From: Goodfellowiella coeruleoviolacea
GTDB taxonomy: Bacteria > Actinomycetota > Actinomycetes > Mycobacteriales > Pseudonocardiaceae
Assembly (NCBI RefSeq): GCF_024171785.1
Contig: NZ_JAMTCK010000011.1
Location: forward strand, 3,896 to 67,895
Reading direction: 5' to 3'
DNA: 64,000 nucleotides
Shown: in pieces, positions 54,590-63,296 of the stretch
How positions within the stretch are numbered: the first letter of the stretch is position 1
Layout: every line of letters starts with the position of its first letter
Notes under the pieces: model-generated
Databases searched by the model: none
Seen by the model: only the letters and a program-made list of their open reading frames with translations
Told to the model about the DNA's origin: nothing
Translations under genes and position numbers: made by a program

Positions 54590-55662
54590 ACCGGCGCGCC
54601 GCCCTGGCCGACGCGGTCGAGGCGTACCGCCTCCCCCGGCTGGTCCGGCTGACCGGCAACACCTACGCGGCGGTGTTCTCCCTGATGAAGCTGTTGCCGG
54701 CCGACCACATCCTGCGTGCCGCCACGCTGCGCGGCGACGTGCGCCCGGACACCACGATCGTCGAGACCACCTCGGGCACCTTCGGGCTCGGGCTGGCCAT
54801 GCGCACCGCGCTGACCGGCAACCCGCTGGTCCTGGTCAGCGACCCGGTGATCGACGACCGGCTGCGGGAGCGCCTGGAACTGCTCGGCGCGCGGGTCGAC
54901 ATCGTGCGCGACCCCTCCCCGGTCGGCGGCTACCAGGCCGCCCGCCTGGACCGGGTCGCCCAGGTGCGGGCCGAGATCGCCGACACGTTCTGCCCGAACC
55001 AGTACAGCAACCCGGACAACCCGCTGGCCTACGCGCTGGCCGCGGAGGCCGTCGCCGAAGCGGTCGGGCAGGTGGACTGCCTGGTCGGGCCGGTCGGCTC
55101 GGGCGGGTCGATGTGCGGCACGGCCAACAACCTGCGCACCGCCTTCCCCGAGATGCGCGCGATCGGCGTGGACACCCACCTGAGCGTCCTGTTCGGACAG
55201 CCGGACGGCCATCGGCGGTTGCGGGGCCTGGGCAACAGCCTGATGCCGGCCAACCTCGACCACCGGACCTTCGACGAGGTGCACTGGGTCGGCGCGGCCG
55301 AGGCCTACCAGGCCACCCGGGAGCTGTTCCGCCGGCACGCGCTGTTCACCGGGCCCACCAGTGGCGCCGCCTACCTGGTCGGCCGCTGGTTCGCCGAGCG
55401 CAATCCCGACGCCACCACGGTGATCATGTGCCCGGACGACGGCTACCGCTACCAGGACACCGTCTACCACGCCGGCTGGTTGGCCGAGAACCACCTGCTG
55501 GACCGCGGCGAGCGGGAACCCACCCCGGTGGCCGACCCGACCAGGGGCACCTCGGGCTGGGCCTTCCTGCCCTGGCAACGCCGCAGCCTCGACGAGGTGC
55601 TGCGCAACGAGCCCGCGCCCGTGTCCGCGGAGCTGAGGGGAGGACGCCGCACATGGCGGTGA
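54586..55662 (+). CDS. Cysteine synthase-like PLP enzyme (beta-replacement)
   Basis: 358 residues from GTG at 54586. Fold type II PLP enzyme: probable Schiff-base K35 (FSLMKLLPADH), TTSGTFGLGLAM as the substrate loop near 65, and the phosphate cradle GPVGSGGSMCGT near 170. The usual GSVKDR context of the lysine is replaced, which marks a separate subfamily. Predicted reaction: O-phospho-L-threonine or -serine plus an amine nucleophile, by analogy with SbnA (glutamate) and the alanosine enzyme (aspartate). The following lyase of the argininosuccinate type makes aspartate the likely donor. Confidence 0.9.
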   Translation: MNRRAALADAVEAYRLPRLVRLTGNTYAAVFSLMKLLPADHILRAATLRGDVRPDTTIVETTSGTFGLGLAMRTALTGNPLVLVSDPVIDDRLRERLELLGARVDIVRDPSPVGGYQAARLDRVAQVRAEIADTFCPNQYSNPDNPLAYALAAEAVAEAVGQVDCLVGPVGSGGSMCGTANNLRTAFPEMRAIGVDTHLSVLFGQPDGHRRLRGLGNSLMPANLDHRTFDEVHWVGAAEAYQATRELFRRHALFTGPTSGAAYLVGRWFAERNPDATTVIMCPDDGYRYQDTVYHAGWLAENHLLDRGEREPTPVADPTRGTSGWAFLPWQRRSLDEVLRNEPAPVSAELRGGRRTWR

Positions 55663-57134
55663 ACACCGGCCGGGTGACCCGGACGCTCACGCCCACCGCG
55701 CGGCAGATCGTGTTCGGGGACAACGCCGACCACGACATCGACGCGGAACTGGGGCCGATGACCGAGATCGACCTGGCCCACCTGGTCATGCTGGCCGAGT
55801 GCGAACTGGTGCCCCGGTCCCGGGTGGCCGCGCTGCTCAAGTTGATCCAACGGCTGCGGGAGGCCGACTTCGCGCCGCTGCGCGGTCGGGTCGCTCCCCG
55901 CGGCCTGTTCCTGATGTACGAGGACCACCTCATCGAGGTCCTGGGTGACCAGATCGGCGGCAGCCTGCACACCGGCCGGTCCCGCAACGACCTCAAGGCC
56001 ACGGTGTTGCAGCTGCGCCTGCGCGAGCAGGTGCGCGGCCTGTTCGAGGACGCCGTTCGGCTGCAGGTGATCCTGCTGCGCCGGGCACGTCGGTACGCCG
56101 ACGTGGTGATGCCGGTCTACACCCACTTCCAGCCGGCTGTCCCGGTCACCTACGGGCACTACCTGCTCGGGGTGGCCACCGCGCTGGACCGGGACATCGC
56201 CGCGCTGCGGCAGGCCGCCGACGGGTTGCGGTGCTGTCCGATGGGCGCCTGCGGGGTGGGCGGCACCGACCTGCCCATCGACCCCGCCCGCGTGGCCCAC
56301 CTGCTCGGCTTCGAGCACACCGCCACCAACAGCATCGACGGGGTCGCCTCGCGGGACGTGCCGCTGCGGGTGCTGTTCGCCGCCACGTCGCTGGCGTTGA
56401 CCACCGGGCGGTTCGCCACCGACGCCCAGCTGTGGAGCACCCAGGAGTTCGGCCTGCTCGACTTCCCCGACCACCTGGTCGGCACCAGCTCGATCATGCC
56501 GCAGAAGCGCAACGCGTTCCTGCTCGAACACATCAAGGCCAAGCCGGCCGTGGTCGCCGCCAGTGCCCAGACGCTGGTCATGGCCAGCAAGGGCGTGCCG
56601 TTCACCAACTCGATCGAGATCGGCACCGAGGGGGTCTCGGGGATCTGGGACGGGCTGCGCGCCACCCGGGACGCGGTCGTGCTCACCCGGCTGATGGCCG
56701 CCGACGCCGTGCCCCGTCCCGACCGGATGGCCGACCGCGCGGCCGAGGGGTGGACCACCGCCACCGCACTGGCCAACCGCCTGGTCCGGGACGGCGTCCC
56801 GTTCCGCCAGGCCCACCACCAGGTCGGCGCCCTGGTCCGCCAGTGCCTGGCCGAGGCGGACAGCACCGCCCCGGCCAACGGCAACGGCAACGGCCAGCGC
56901 GGCGTGCTGGTCGGCGGTGCCCGCACCGAGGTGCCCAGTCCGGCGCAGGTGGTGGCGGACACCGTCCACGGCGGGGGCCCCGGCGGCAGCTCCGTGGCCG
57001 ACCAGTTCGAGCGGCTGCGGGGTCGGCTGGCCGAGCACGTCGCGGCCGACCGCGCCTGGGGCGAACTACTGCGCTCCCGACGCAGGGAACTGGTGGAGAC
57101 GGTCGCGCGGGGCATCCGGAGGTGGCGGGATTGA
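55653..57134 (+). CDS. Argininosuccinate lyase-like enzyme
   Basis: 493 residues from ATG at 55653 with GAGGGGAGG upstream, overlapping the previous gene by 10 nt. The superfamily signature GTSSIMPQKRN is at 277-287, with the catalytic serine in it; LHTGRSRNDLKATVLQLRLR and VYTHFQPAVPVTYGHYL are the other two conserved regions. A Gly/Asn repeat (ANGNGNGQ) near 410 is a low-complexity insertion. Arginine synthesis is unlikely here. Predicted role: release fumarate from an N-(aminocarboxyalkyl)aspartate adduct, leaving a 2,3-diamino acid. Confidence 0.92.
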   Translation: MAVNTGRVTRTLTPTARQIVFGDNADHDIDAELGPMTEIDLAHLVMLAECELVPRSRVAALLKLIQRLREADFAPLRGRVAPRGLFLMYEDHLIEVLGDQIGGSLHTGRSRNDLKATVLQLRLREQVRGLFEDAVRLQVILLRRARRYADVVMPVYTHFQPAVPVTYGHYLLGVATALDRDIAALRQAADGLRCCPMGACGVGGTDLPIDPARVAHLLGFEHTATNSIDGVASRDVPLRVLFAATSLALTTGRFATDAQLWSTQEFGLLDFPDHLVGTSSIMPQKRNAFLLEHIKAKPAVVAASAQTLVMASKGVPFTNSIEIGTEGVSGIWDGLRATRDAVVLTRLMAADAVPRPDRMADRAAEGWTTATALANRLVRDGVPFRQAHHQVGALVRQCLAEADSTAPANGNGNGQRGVLVGGARTEVPSPAQVVADTVHGGGPGGSSVADQFERLRGRLAEHVAADRAWGELLRSRRRELVETVARGIRRWRD

Positions 57135-58426
57135 GCGGGACCGACGTGCGCACCGCGGGCGCGCCCTGGCTGGTGCTGGTGGAGAGCAACACCACCGGCA
57201 CCGGCCTGCTGTTCGCCACCACCGGGCGGGCCCTGGGCCTGCGGCCGGTGCTGCTGGCCGCCGACCCGGCGCGCTACCCCTACGCGGACGGCATCGGGCT
57301 GGAGGTGGTGCGCACCGACACCGGTGACGCCGAGGCACTGCGGGAGAGCTGCGCCCGGCTGGCCGAGCGCGCTCCCGTCGGCGCGGTCACCTCCAGCAGC
57401 GAGTACTTCATCGCCGCCGCCGCGGCCCTCGCCGCCGAGCTGGGGCTGCCGGGGCCGGACGCCGAGGCGGTCCGGCGCTGCCGGGACAAGGCGGTGCAGC
57501 GCCGGGTCCTGTCCGTGCTGCCCGCCAGCCCCGACCACGTCGAGTGCGCCACCCCGGACCAGGCCGCCGAAGCGGCCCGACGGCTGGGCGGCACGGTGGT
57601 GGTCAAGCCGTGCCAGGGCTCGGGCTCGGAGGGGGTGCGCGCCTGCGAGGGACCGGAGCAGGCCCGGTCGTGGGCGGAGCGGCTGCTCAGCACCCGGCAC
57701 AACGAACGCGGCATGCCCGTCGAACCCCGTGTCCTGGTCGAGCAGGCCCTGACCGGGCCGGAGTACTCCGTGGAGCTGCTCGGTGGCGAGGTCTACGCGA
57801 TCGTGGCCAAGCACCTGGGGGCGCCGCCGTTCTTCGTGGAGGTCGGCCACGACTGCCCGGCGCGGCTGCCCGAGGAACAGGCCCGGGGGATCGCCGACAC
57901 CGCGCGGGAAGCCGTGCGCCTGCTGGGCCTGACCTGGGGGCCGGCCCACGTGGAAGTGCGCCACACCGCCCGGGGACCGGCCGTCGTCGAGGTCAACCCC
58001 CGGCTGGCCGGCGGCATGATCCCGCACCTCGTCCGGCTCGCCACCGGCCGGGACCTGATCGCGGCCGTGCTCGGCGCCGCGCTCGGCCGGCGTCCCCGCC
58101 TGGCCGAGGGGGCCGGACACCACGCCGCCATCCGGTTCGTCACCGTGCCCGGCGACGGCACGCTCAGCGCCGTCACCGGGCTGGACCGGGCCAGGGCCGT
58201 GCCGGGCGTGGTGGACGTGCGGTGCACCGCCACCCCGGGGCAGCGGCTCACCGTGCACCACTCGTTCCGTGACCGGGTCGGCCACGTCATCGCGGTCGGC
58301 GAGACCGAACGGGACGCGGTGACCGCGGCCGAGACGGCGGTCGCCGGCATCGAACTGACCATCGCGCCGCCGTCCGCGCCCCTGGTGCCGGCGGCGGACC
58401 GGACCTCATCGGGGGGTGCGGCATGA
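57131..58426 (+). CDS. ATP-grasp ligase (amino acid/dipeptide ligase type)
   Basis: 431 residues from TTG at 57131, which has GGAGGTGG five nt upstream and overlaps the lyase stop by TTGA; GTG at 57146 has no site. ATP-grasp motifs: TVVVKPCQGSGSEGV near 155, PEYSVELL near 213, and the Mg-binding HVEVRHTARGPAVVEVNPRLAGG near 275-295. The BL00027/carnosine-synthase-like type joins a carboxylate to an amine through an acyl phosphate. In this operon it probably condenses the diamino acid with another acid, giving a dipeptide-like product as in dapdiamide biosynthesis. Confidence 0.92.
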   Translation: MSGTDVRTAGAPWLVLVESNTTGTGLLFATTGRALGLRPVLLAADPARYPYADGIGLEVVRTDTGDAEALRESCARLAERAPVGAVTSSSEYFIAAAAALAAELGLPGPDAEAVRRCRDKAVQRRVLSVLPASPDHVECATPDQAAEAARRLGGTVVVKPCQGSGSEGVRACEGPEQARSWAERLLSTRHNERGMPVEPRVLVEQALTGPEYSVELLGGEVYAIVAKHLGAPPFFVEVGHDCPARLPEEQARGIADTAREAVRLLGLTWGPAHVEVRHTARGPAVVEVNPRLAGGMIPHLVRLATGRDLIAAVLGAALGRRPRLAEGAGHHAAIRFVTVPGDGTLSAVTGLDRARAVPGVVDVRCTATPGQRLTVHHSFRDRVGHVIAVGETERDAVTAAETAVAGIELTIAPPSAPLVPAADRTSSGGAA

Positions 58427-59220
58427 ATCCCCTGCGCGTCGCGATCCTGCGCGCGGACGACCACCACCACCGCTACCTGGAGTCCCTGCTGCGCGGCCGG
58501 TTCGACGTGGTCTTCACCGCGGTCGAGCCGGGCGCGGCCAAGGTCAGGCGACTGCTGCGGCGGCGCCGCTACCGCGACTACGCCTATTACAAGTACCACG
58601 AGTACCGCCGGCTGCTGACCGGCAAGGACCGCTACCGCCGCGAGTACTTCCGGCACGACCCTCCACTGTGGTCACTGGCGCGCGATGCCGTGGTGGTGGA
58701 GTCGATCAACGCGCGCGAGGTCGCCGAGGGGCTGGCCACGGCCCGACCCGACGTCACGGTGGTGATCGGGTGCTCCATCCTGCGCCGGCGCGTGCTCGCC
58801 GCGGCCGGGCCGCGGATCGTCAACGTGCACGGCGGCCACCTGCCCGACTACCGGGGCAACCACTGCGTGTTCTTCGCGCTGTACAACGGCGAACCGGACA
58901 AGGTGGGGGTGTCCATCCACCACGTCAGCCAGGGCGTGGACACCGGACCGCTGATCGAGGTGGTCCGCCCGCCCGTGCACGGCGGTGAGACCGCCGAACA
59001 CCTCTACTGCCGCGCCGAGAAACTGGCCCTCACCCGGCTGGTGGCATTGCTCGAACGGGTGGAGCAGGGCGAGGACCTACCCGCCCACCCGCAGGAGGAC
59101 CGCGGCCGCACCTACCGGACTCGGGATCGGGGCCCCGGGCACGACCTGCGGATGTGGTTGCGGCGGTTCACCGCACCGGCCCGCACCCGCCCGGCCGCCA
59201 CCAGGACCAGCTCCCGATGA
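58423..59220 (+). CDS. Formyltransferase family enzyme
   Basis: 265 residues from ATG at 58423, overlapping the ligase stop (ATGA). The formyltransferase triad is N134, H136 and D173 (NVHGGHLPDYRG; GVDTGP), with the spacing of GART/Fmt enzymes. The N-terminal 90 residues are diverged, with a very basic RRLLRRRRYRDYAYYKYHEYRR stretch. Reaction by family: N10-formyltetrahydrofolate-dependent N-formylation of an amine, here likely the diamino acid or its ligated product. Formylation or a later step could mask or activate one amino group. Confidence 0.9.
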   Translation: MNPLRVAILRADDHHHRYLESLLRGRFDVVFTAVEPGAAKVRRLLRRRRYRDYAYYKYHEYRRLLTGKDRYRREYFRHDPPLWSLARDAVVVESINAREVAEGLATARPDVTVVIGCSILRRRVLAAAGPRIVNVHGGHLPDYRGNHCVFFALYNGEPDKVGVSIHHVSQGVDTGPLIEVVRPPVHGGETAEHLYCRAEKLALTRLVALLERVEQGEDLPAHPQEDRGRTYRTRDRGPGHDLRMWLRRFTAPARTRPAATRTSSR

Positions 59221-60176
59221 ACCGGCCACGCACCCCCCGGTCCGTTGTGGACACCGCGCACCCGGCCTCCCCCAACCACACCGCGGGCTTCCTCGCCGGC
59301 GCCGGCGCCTACACCGCGTGGGGTCTGCTGACCCTGTACTGGCCGCTGCTGGAACCGGCCGGCGCGGTCGAGATCCTGGCGCACCGCATCCTCTGGTCGC
59401 TGGTGTTCGTCCTGGCCGTGCTGGCGCTGCGCCGGCGCTGGCGGTGGCTGGTGGGCCTGTGGCGCCAGCCCCGCGTCCTGCTCATGCTGATGGCCGCCGG
59501 CTGCTTCGTGGGCCTGAACTGGGGCTGCTACGTCTGGGCGGTCAACAACGGCCACGTGATCGAGGCGTCCCTGGGCTACTACATCAACCCGTTGTTCAGC
59601 GCCCTGCTCGGCCTGCTCGTGCTGCGCGAGTCACTGGGGGCGGCCCAGCGGGTGGCGCTCGTGCTGGCCGGCATCGGGGTGGCCTGGCTGGTCGTGCTCT
59701 CCGACCGCGCGCCGTGGATCGCGCTCGCGCTCGCCGCCTCCTTCGGGCTGTACGGGCTGGTGAAGAAGCGCGCCAACACCGGTGTGCTGGAGAGCCTGGC
59801 GGTGGAGAGCGCCACGCTGGCCGGGCCCGCCCTGGTGTTCCTCGCCATCACCGGCGCGTCCGGGAACAACCACTTCGGCCCCGACCCGGTCCAGGACCTG
59901 CTGCTGGTCAGCACCGGCCTGGCCACCACCGTCCCGCTGATGCTGTTCGGCCACGCGGTCAACCGCGTCCCCCTCACCACGGTGGGCATGTTGCAGTTCC
60001 TCACCCCCACGATCCAGTTCCTCATCGGCCTGTTCGGCTTTCACGAGAACCTCGGCTCTACCGGCCTGGGCCCCTACTGCCTGGTGTGGGCGGGCGTGCT
60101 GGTGTTCGTCGTGGGGGACGTGCGCGCCAGGCGCCGCCGGACGCAGGGCCCCGGTCCGCAGCGGGAGTTGCCATGA
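59217..60176 (+). CDS. RarD/EamA family membrane transporter
   Basis: 319 residues from ATG at 59217 (ATGA overlap with the formyltransferase). Ten membrane segments; the start FLAGAGAYTAWGLLTLYWPLLEPAGAVEILAHRILWSL and GLNWGCYVWAVNNGHVIEASLGYYINPL are typical of RarD proteins, which belong to the drug/metabolite exporters. Likely exports the operon product or an intermediate. Confidence 0.93.
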   Translation: MNRPRTPRSVVDTAHPASPNHTAGFLAGAGAYTAWGLLTLYWPLLEPAGAVEILAHRILWSLVFVLAVLALRRRWRWLVGLWRQPRVLLMLMAAGCFVGLNWGCYVWAVNNGHVIEASLGYYINPLFSALLGLLVLRESLGAAQRVALVLAGIGVAWLVVLSDRAPWIALALAASFGLYGLVKKRANTGVLESLAVESATLAGPALVFLAITGASGNNHFGPDPVQDLLLVSTGLATTVPLMLFGHAVNRVPLTTVGMLQFLTPTIQFLIGLFGFHENLGSTGLGPYCLVWAGVLVFVVGDVRARRRRTQGPGPQRELP

Positions 60177-61486
60177 GCCAGTCCACAGCAGGCCAGTCGG
60201 CCGCGACCAACCAGCCGGTGTGCCCAGCCCAGCCGCGGCGGCGGGGACTGGTCGCCAGCGGCCTGGGCAACGCGCTGGAGTGGTACGACTGGAACGTCTA
60301 CGCGGTGTTCTCCTCGGTGTTCGCCGCGAGCTTCTTCCCCCACACCTCCCAGGCCGCGGGACTGCTCCAGGCGCTGGCCATCTTCGCGGTGGGGTTCTTC
60401 TTCCGGCCGCTGGGCGGTCTGCTGCTGTCCGCGGTGGCCGACCGGTTCGGCCGCCGCGCCGGCATGGTCCTCACCGTGGGCCTGATGGCCTGCGGGTCGC
60501 TGCTCATCGCCGGCTGCCCGACCTACGAGCAGATCGGCTTCGCCGCACCGGCCCTGCTGCTGCTCGCCCGGATCGCGCAGGGGCTGTCCACGGGTGGCGA
60601 GCTGGCCACCACATCGTCCTACCTGGCCGAGCTGGCGCCACCGCACCGGCGCGGGCTGTTCTCCTCGGCGCTGTACGTCAGCGACATCCTGGGCACCATG
60701 GCCGCAGTGGCCACCTCGCTCGCGCTGCGGTCGTGGCTGTCGGCCGAGCAGCTCGCCCAGTGGGGCTGGCGGATTCCGTTCGCGCTCGGCGCCGTGGCCG
60801 GGGTCGTCACCTTCCTCATCCGCCGGGCGGTGACCGAGACCTCGGCGTTCACCGAGGTCGGCGGCGCGGCTCGGCGGACCCCGTTGCTGGCCGGGGTGCG
60901 CCGGCACCCCCGGGCCTCGCTCCAGGTGTTCGGCATGACCGTCGGCGCCACGGTGTGGTTCTACCTGTTCGCCGTGTACCTGCCCAGCTACGCCAAGACC
61001 GCCAACCCCGGGGCGGCGCGCGCTATCGACCTGGCCTCGCTCGGGGCGCAGGCGTTGTTCTGCGTGGTGCTCCCGGTGTTCGGCTGGGCCTCGGACCGGT
61101 GGGGCCGCCGGCTGTGGATGCTGGTGTTCTGCGGGTTGGGCGCGCTGACGGCCGTGCCGCTGTTCCTCGTGCTGACCCCGAGCGCGGTCAGCCTGTTCCT
61201 GGTGCAGGCGCTCGCACTGCTGGTGTTCGCGTTCTACGGGTCGATCGCCCCGACGTTGATGTCGGAGATGTTTCCCACCGACGTGCGCTCGGCGGGCATG
61301 GGCTTTCCCTACGCGATGGCGGTCGCGCTGTTCGGCGGCACCGCCCCGTACCTGTTGGAGTGGCTGACCGAGGTGGGCCAGCGCGACCTGTTCGCGTGGT
61401 ACCTGGCCGCGCTGTGCCTGGTCTCGCTGCTCACCAGCCTGACCCTGGTGGACCGCCGCGCCCAGGACCTCCGCGACGTGCGCTGA
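60173..61486 (+). CDS. MHS-type major facilitator transporter
   Basis: 437 residues from ATG at 60173 (ATGA overlap with RarD). Twelve membrane segments; LGNALEWYDWNVYAVFSSVFAASFFP, FFRPLGGLLLSAVADRFGRRAGM and QGLSTGGELATTSSYLAE are the metabolite:H+ symporter (KgtP/ProP-like) motifs. Such proteins normally import carboxylates or betaine; here it may import a precursor or act in export. Last gene of the overlapping block. Confidence 0.93.
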   Translation: MSQSTAGQSAATNQPVCPAQPRRRGLVASGLGNALEWYDWNVYAVFSSVFAASFFPHTSQAAGLLQALAIFAVGFFFRPLGGLLLSAVADRFGRRAGMVLTVGLMACGSLLIAGCPTYEQIGFAAPALLLLARIAQGLSTGGELATTSSYLAELAPPHRRGLFSSALYVSDILGTMAAVATSLALRSWLSAEQLAQWGWRIPFALGAVAGVVTFLIRRAVTETSAFTEVGGAARRTPLLAGVRRHPRASLQVFGMTVGATVWFYLFAVYLPSYAKTANPGAARAIDLASLGAQALFCVVLPVFGWASDRWGRRLWMLVFCGLGALTAVPLFLVLTPSAVSLFLVQALALLVFAFYGSIAPTLMSEMFPTDVRSAGMGFPYAMAVALFGGTAPYLLEWLTEVGQRDLFAWYLAALCLVSLLTSLTLVDRRAQDLRDVR

Positions 61487-61578
61487 CCGCCTCGCCCGGC
61501 CGCGCTGCGCGGTGTGGGCTCGGCCAGGGGAGTCGTCACGCGCGATGAGCCGGTGGACGAGACGCCAGCTACCCGCGG

Positions 61579-62121
61579 TGGGCGACCGGCACCAACGACC
61601 TGTGGGGCGGCACGGTCAGCACCGACGCCATCCTGGCCGCGTACTCGAAGCTGGTCGACCGGATGCGGGCGAGCAACCCCGGCATGAAGATCCTCGTCGC
61701 GCGGATCATCCCGGTGGAGCCGAGCGGCTGCGCGGCGTGTCCGCAGCGGGTGGTGGCGCTGAACAAGGCGATCCCGGGCTGGGCCGCCGGGAAGAGCACG
61801 GCCCAGTCGCCGATCACCGTGCTGGACCAGTGGACGGGTTTCACCGCGGCCACGGACACCAACGCCGGGGTGTGACCCGGCGACTCCGGTTTCCAGAAGA
61901 TGGCCGACCGCTGGTATCCCGCCGTGGCAGCGGCCCCCGGCGACGGGCAGCGGATCAGCCAGGCCTGGAACGCCGCGGTCACGCAGAGCGGAATGGTGGC
62001 GATGGCGCGGAACCTGACCTGGAACGGCGCCCTGCCGCCCGGTGGGTCAGCCAGTTTCGGCTTCCAGGCGAGTTGGACCGGCGCCAACGTTCTCCCCGCG
62101 GTCAGCTGCGCGCTCGGCTGA
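61579..62121 (+). pseudogene. Secreted SGNH esterase with CBM2, truncated and interrupted
   Basis: From 61579 the frame reads WATGTNDLWGG, the GxND block III of SGNH/GDSL esterases, and goes on to KILVARIIPVEPSG. An in-frame TGA at 61873 interrupts it just where the block V Asp-x-x-His should be, then PGDSGFQKMADRWYPAVAAA continues the same domain. The last 60 residues (AWNAAVTQSGMVAMARNLTW, GSASFGFQASWTG) are a CBM2 cellulose-binding module ending at 62121. Signal peptide and the catalytic-serine block I are missing. Clearly the remains of a plant-polysaccharide deacetylase-like gene. Confidence 0.85.
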
Positions 62122-62262
62122 CCGCGCTGGCCGGCATCGGGCGGGTCCAGCCGACCGGCGGCCGGCCCAGCACGCCAGCATCGGCACGGGCACCACCGGC
62201 CACGTCGGGCTCACCAATACGCTGGAGTCCCCGACCAGCCCAGCCGAGCAGAGAGAACCGCG

Positions 62263-63069
62263 TTGACCAACACCCCCGACGAGCGCAGGCCCAGCTACTT
62301 CGAGCGGCTCGGCGAGCACCGCTACCAGCCGACCCCCCACGCCGGCGGCGCGTGGCGCGACGACGAGCAGCACTTCAGCCCGCTCGGCGGTCTCATCGTG
62401 CACGCGATCGACCGCGCACGTGCCCGGGAGCGCCGCCCTGACCTGCTGGTCAGCCGCATCAGCTTCGACATCCTGGGCCGCATCGCCGTGGACGAGTTCG
62501 ACATCCACGTGGAGACCGCGCGCCCTGGCCGCACCATCGAACTGGTGGACGCCACCGTCGTCATCGCCGGGCGTCCGGTGGTCCGGGCCCGCGTCTGGCT
62601 GCTGGCGGCGCTGGACACCAGCATCGTCGCCGGCGGCGAACCCGACCCGCTGCCCGCGCCCGAGTCGCTGCGGCCCTGGCCGATGGACTCGCTGTGGCCG
62701 GGTGGGTACATCGCCTCCCTGGACGTCCGGCCCGTCGGCGCACCCCAGCCAGGACGCACCACGGCGTGGGTGTCCACCCCGGTCGAACTCGTGGCCGGCG
62801 AGCCGGCCAGCCCGTTGGCGTCCTACGTCGCGCTCGTCGACACCGCCAACGGCATCGCCGTGCGCCAGGAACCCACCAAGTGGATGTTCCCCAACGTCGA
62901 CCTGTCGATCCACCTCTACCGCCAGCCGGAGGGCCGCTGGACCGGTCTGGACACCAGCGTGGTCTTCGGCAGCCACGGCCAGGGGCTCACCAGCACCGTC
63001 CTGCACGACGTCCGCGGACCGGTCGGGTACGCGCAGCAGATCCTCACCGTCCGCCCCCTGGAGTCGTAG
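62263..63069 (+). CDS. Acyl-CoA thioesterase-like (TesB/4HBT_3) protein
   Basis: 268 residues; TTG at 62263 is the earliest start, with an AGAGAGAA site. The two-hotdog architecture of TesB-type thioesterases is visible: an N-terminal half with FSPLGGLIVHAIDRA and SRISFDILGRIAVDEFDIHVET, and a C-terminal half with PTKWMFPNVDLSIHLYRQPEG and SVVFGSHGQGLTSTVLHDVRGPVGYAQQILTVRP. Housekeeping acyl-CoA hydrolase or a mycolate-group lipid role is possible; no link to the biosynthetic operons is evident. Confidence 0.88.
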   Translation: MTNTPDERRPSYFERLGEHRYQPTPHAGGAWRDDEQHFSPLGGLIVHAIDRARARERRPDLLVSRISFDILGRIAVDEFDIHVETARPGRTIELVDATVVIAGRPVVRARVWLLAALDTSIVAGGEPDPLPAPESLRPWPMDSLWPGGYIASLDVRPVGAPQPGRTTAWVSTPVELVAGEPASPLASYVALVDTANGIAVRQEPTKWMFPNVDLSIHLYRQPEGRWTGLDTSVVFGSHGQGLTSTVLHDVRGPVGYAQQILTVRPLES

Positions 63070-63296
63070 CACGGTCACGGGCGCCCGCCGCGCGCGGTCA
63101 CGCCCCTGATCCGGGCCCACCGCACGCGGTTGGGGTGGCCGGGGAGCGGCCCGCGTTGGGGCCAACTCCCGTACCCGCGGCCACCCCCAGCCGGTTCGGG
63201 CCGGCCGGGCGCCGCGCCGGCCACAATTCCTCCTCACGGGACATCCCGGCCTGCCCCTGGCGGGCGCCGGCAAGCCACGCCCGTCGGAGGCGCTCC

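Noticed and set aside
55653-57134. Arginine biosynthetic argininosuccinate lyase
   Set aside because: No other arginine gene is near, and the overlaps with a PLP enzyme and ATP-grasp ligase argue for a specialised role.
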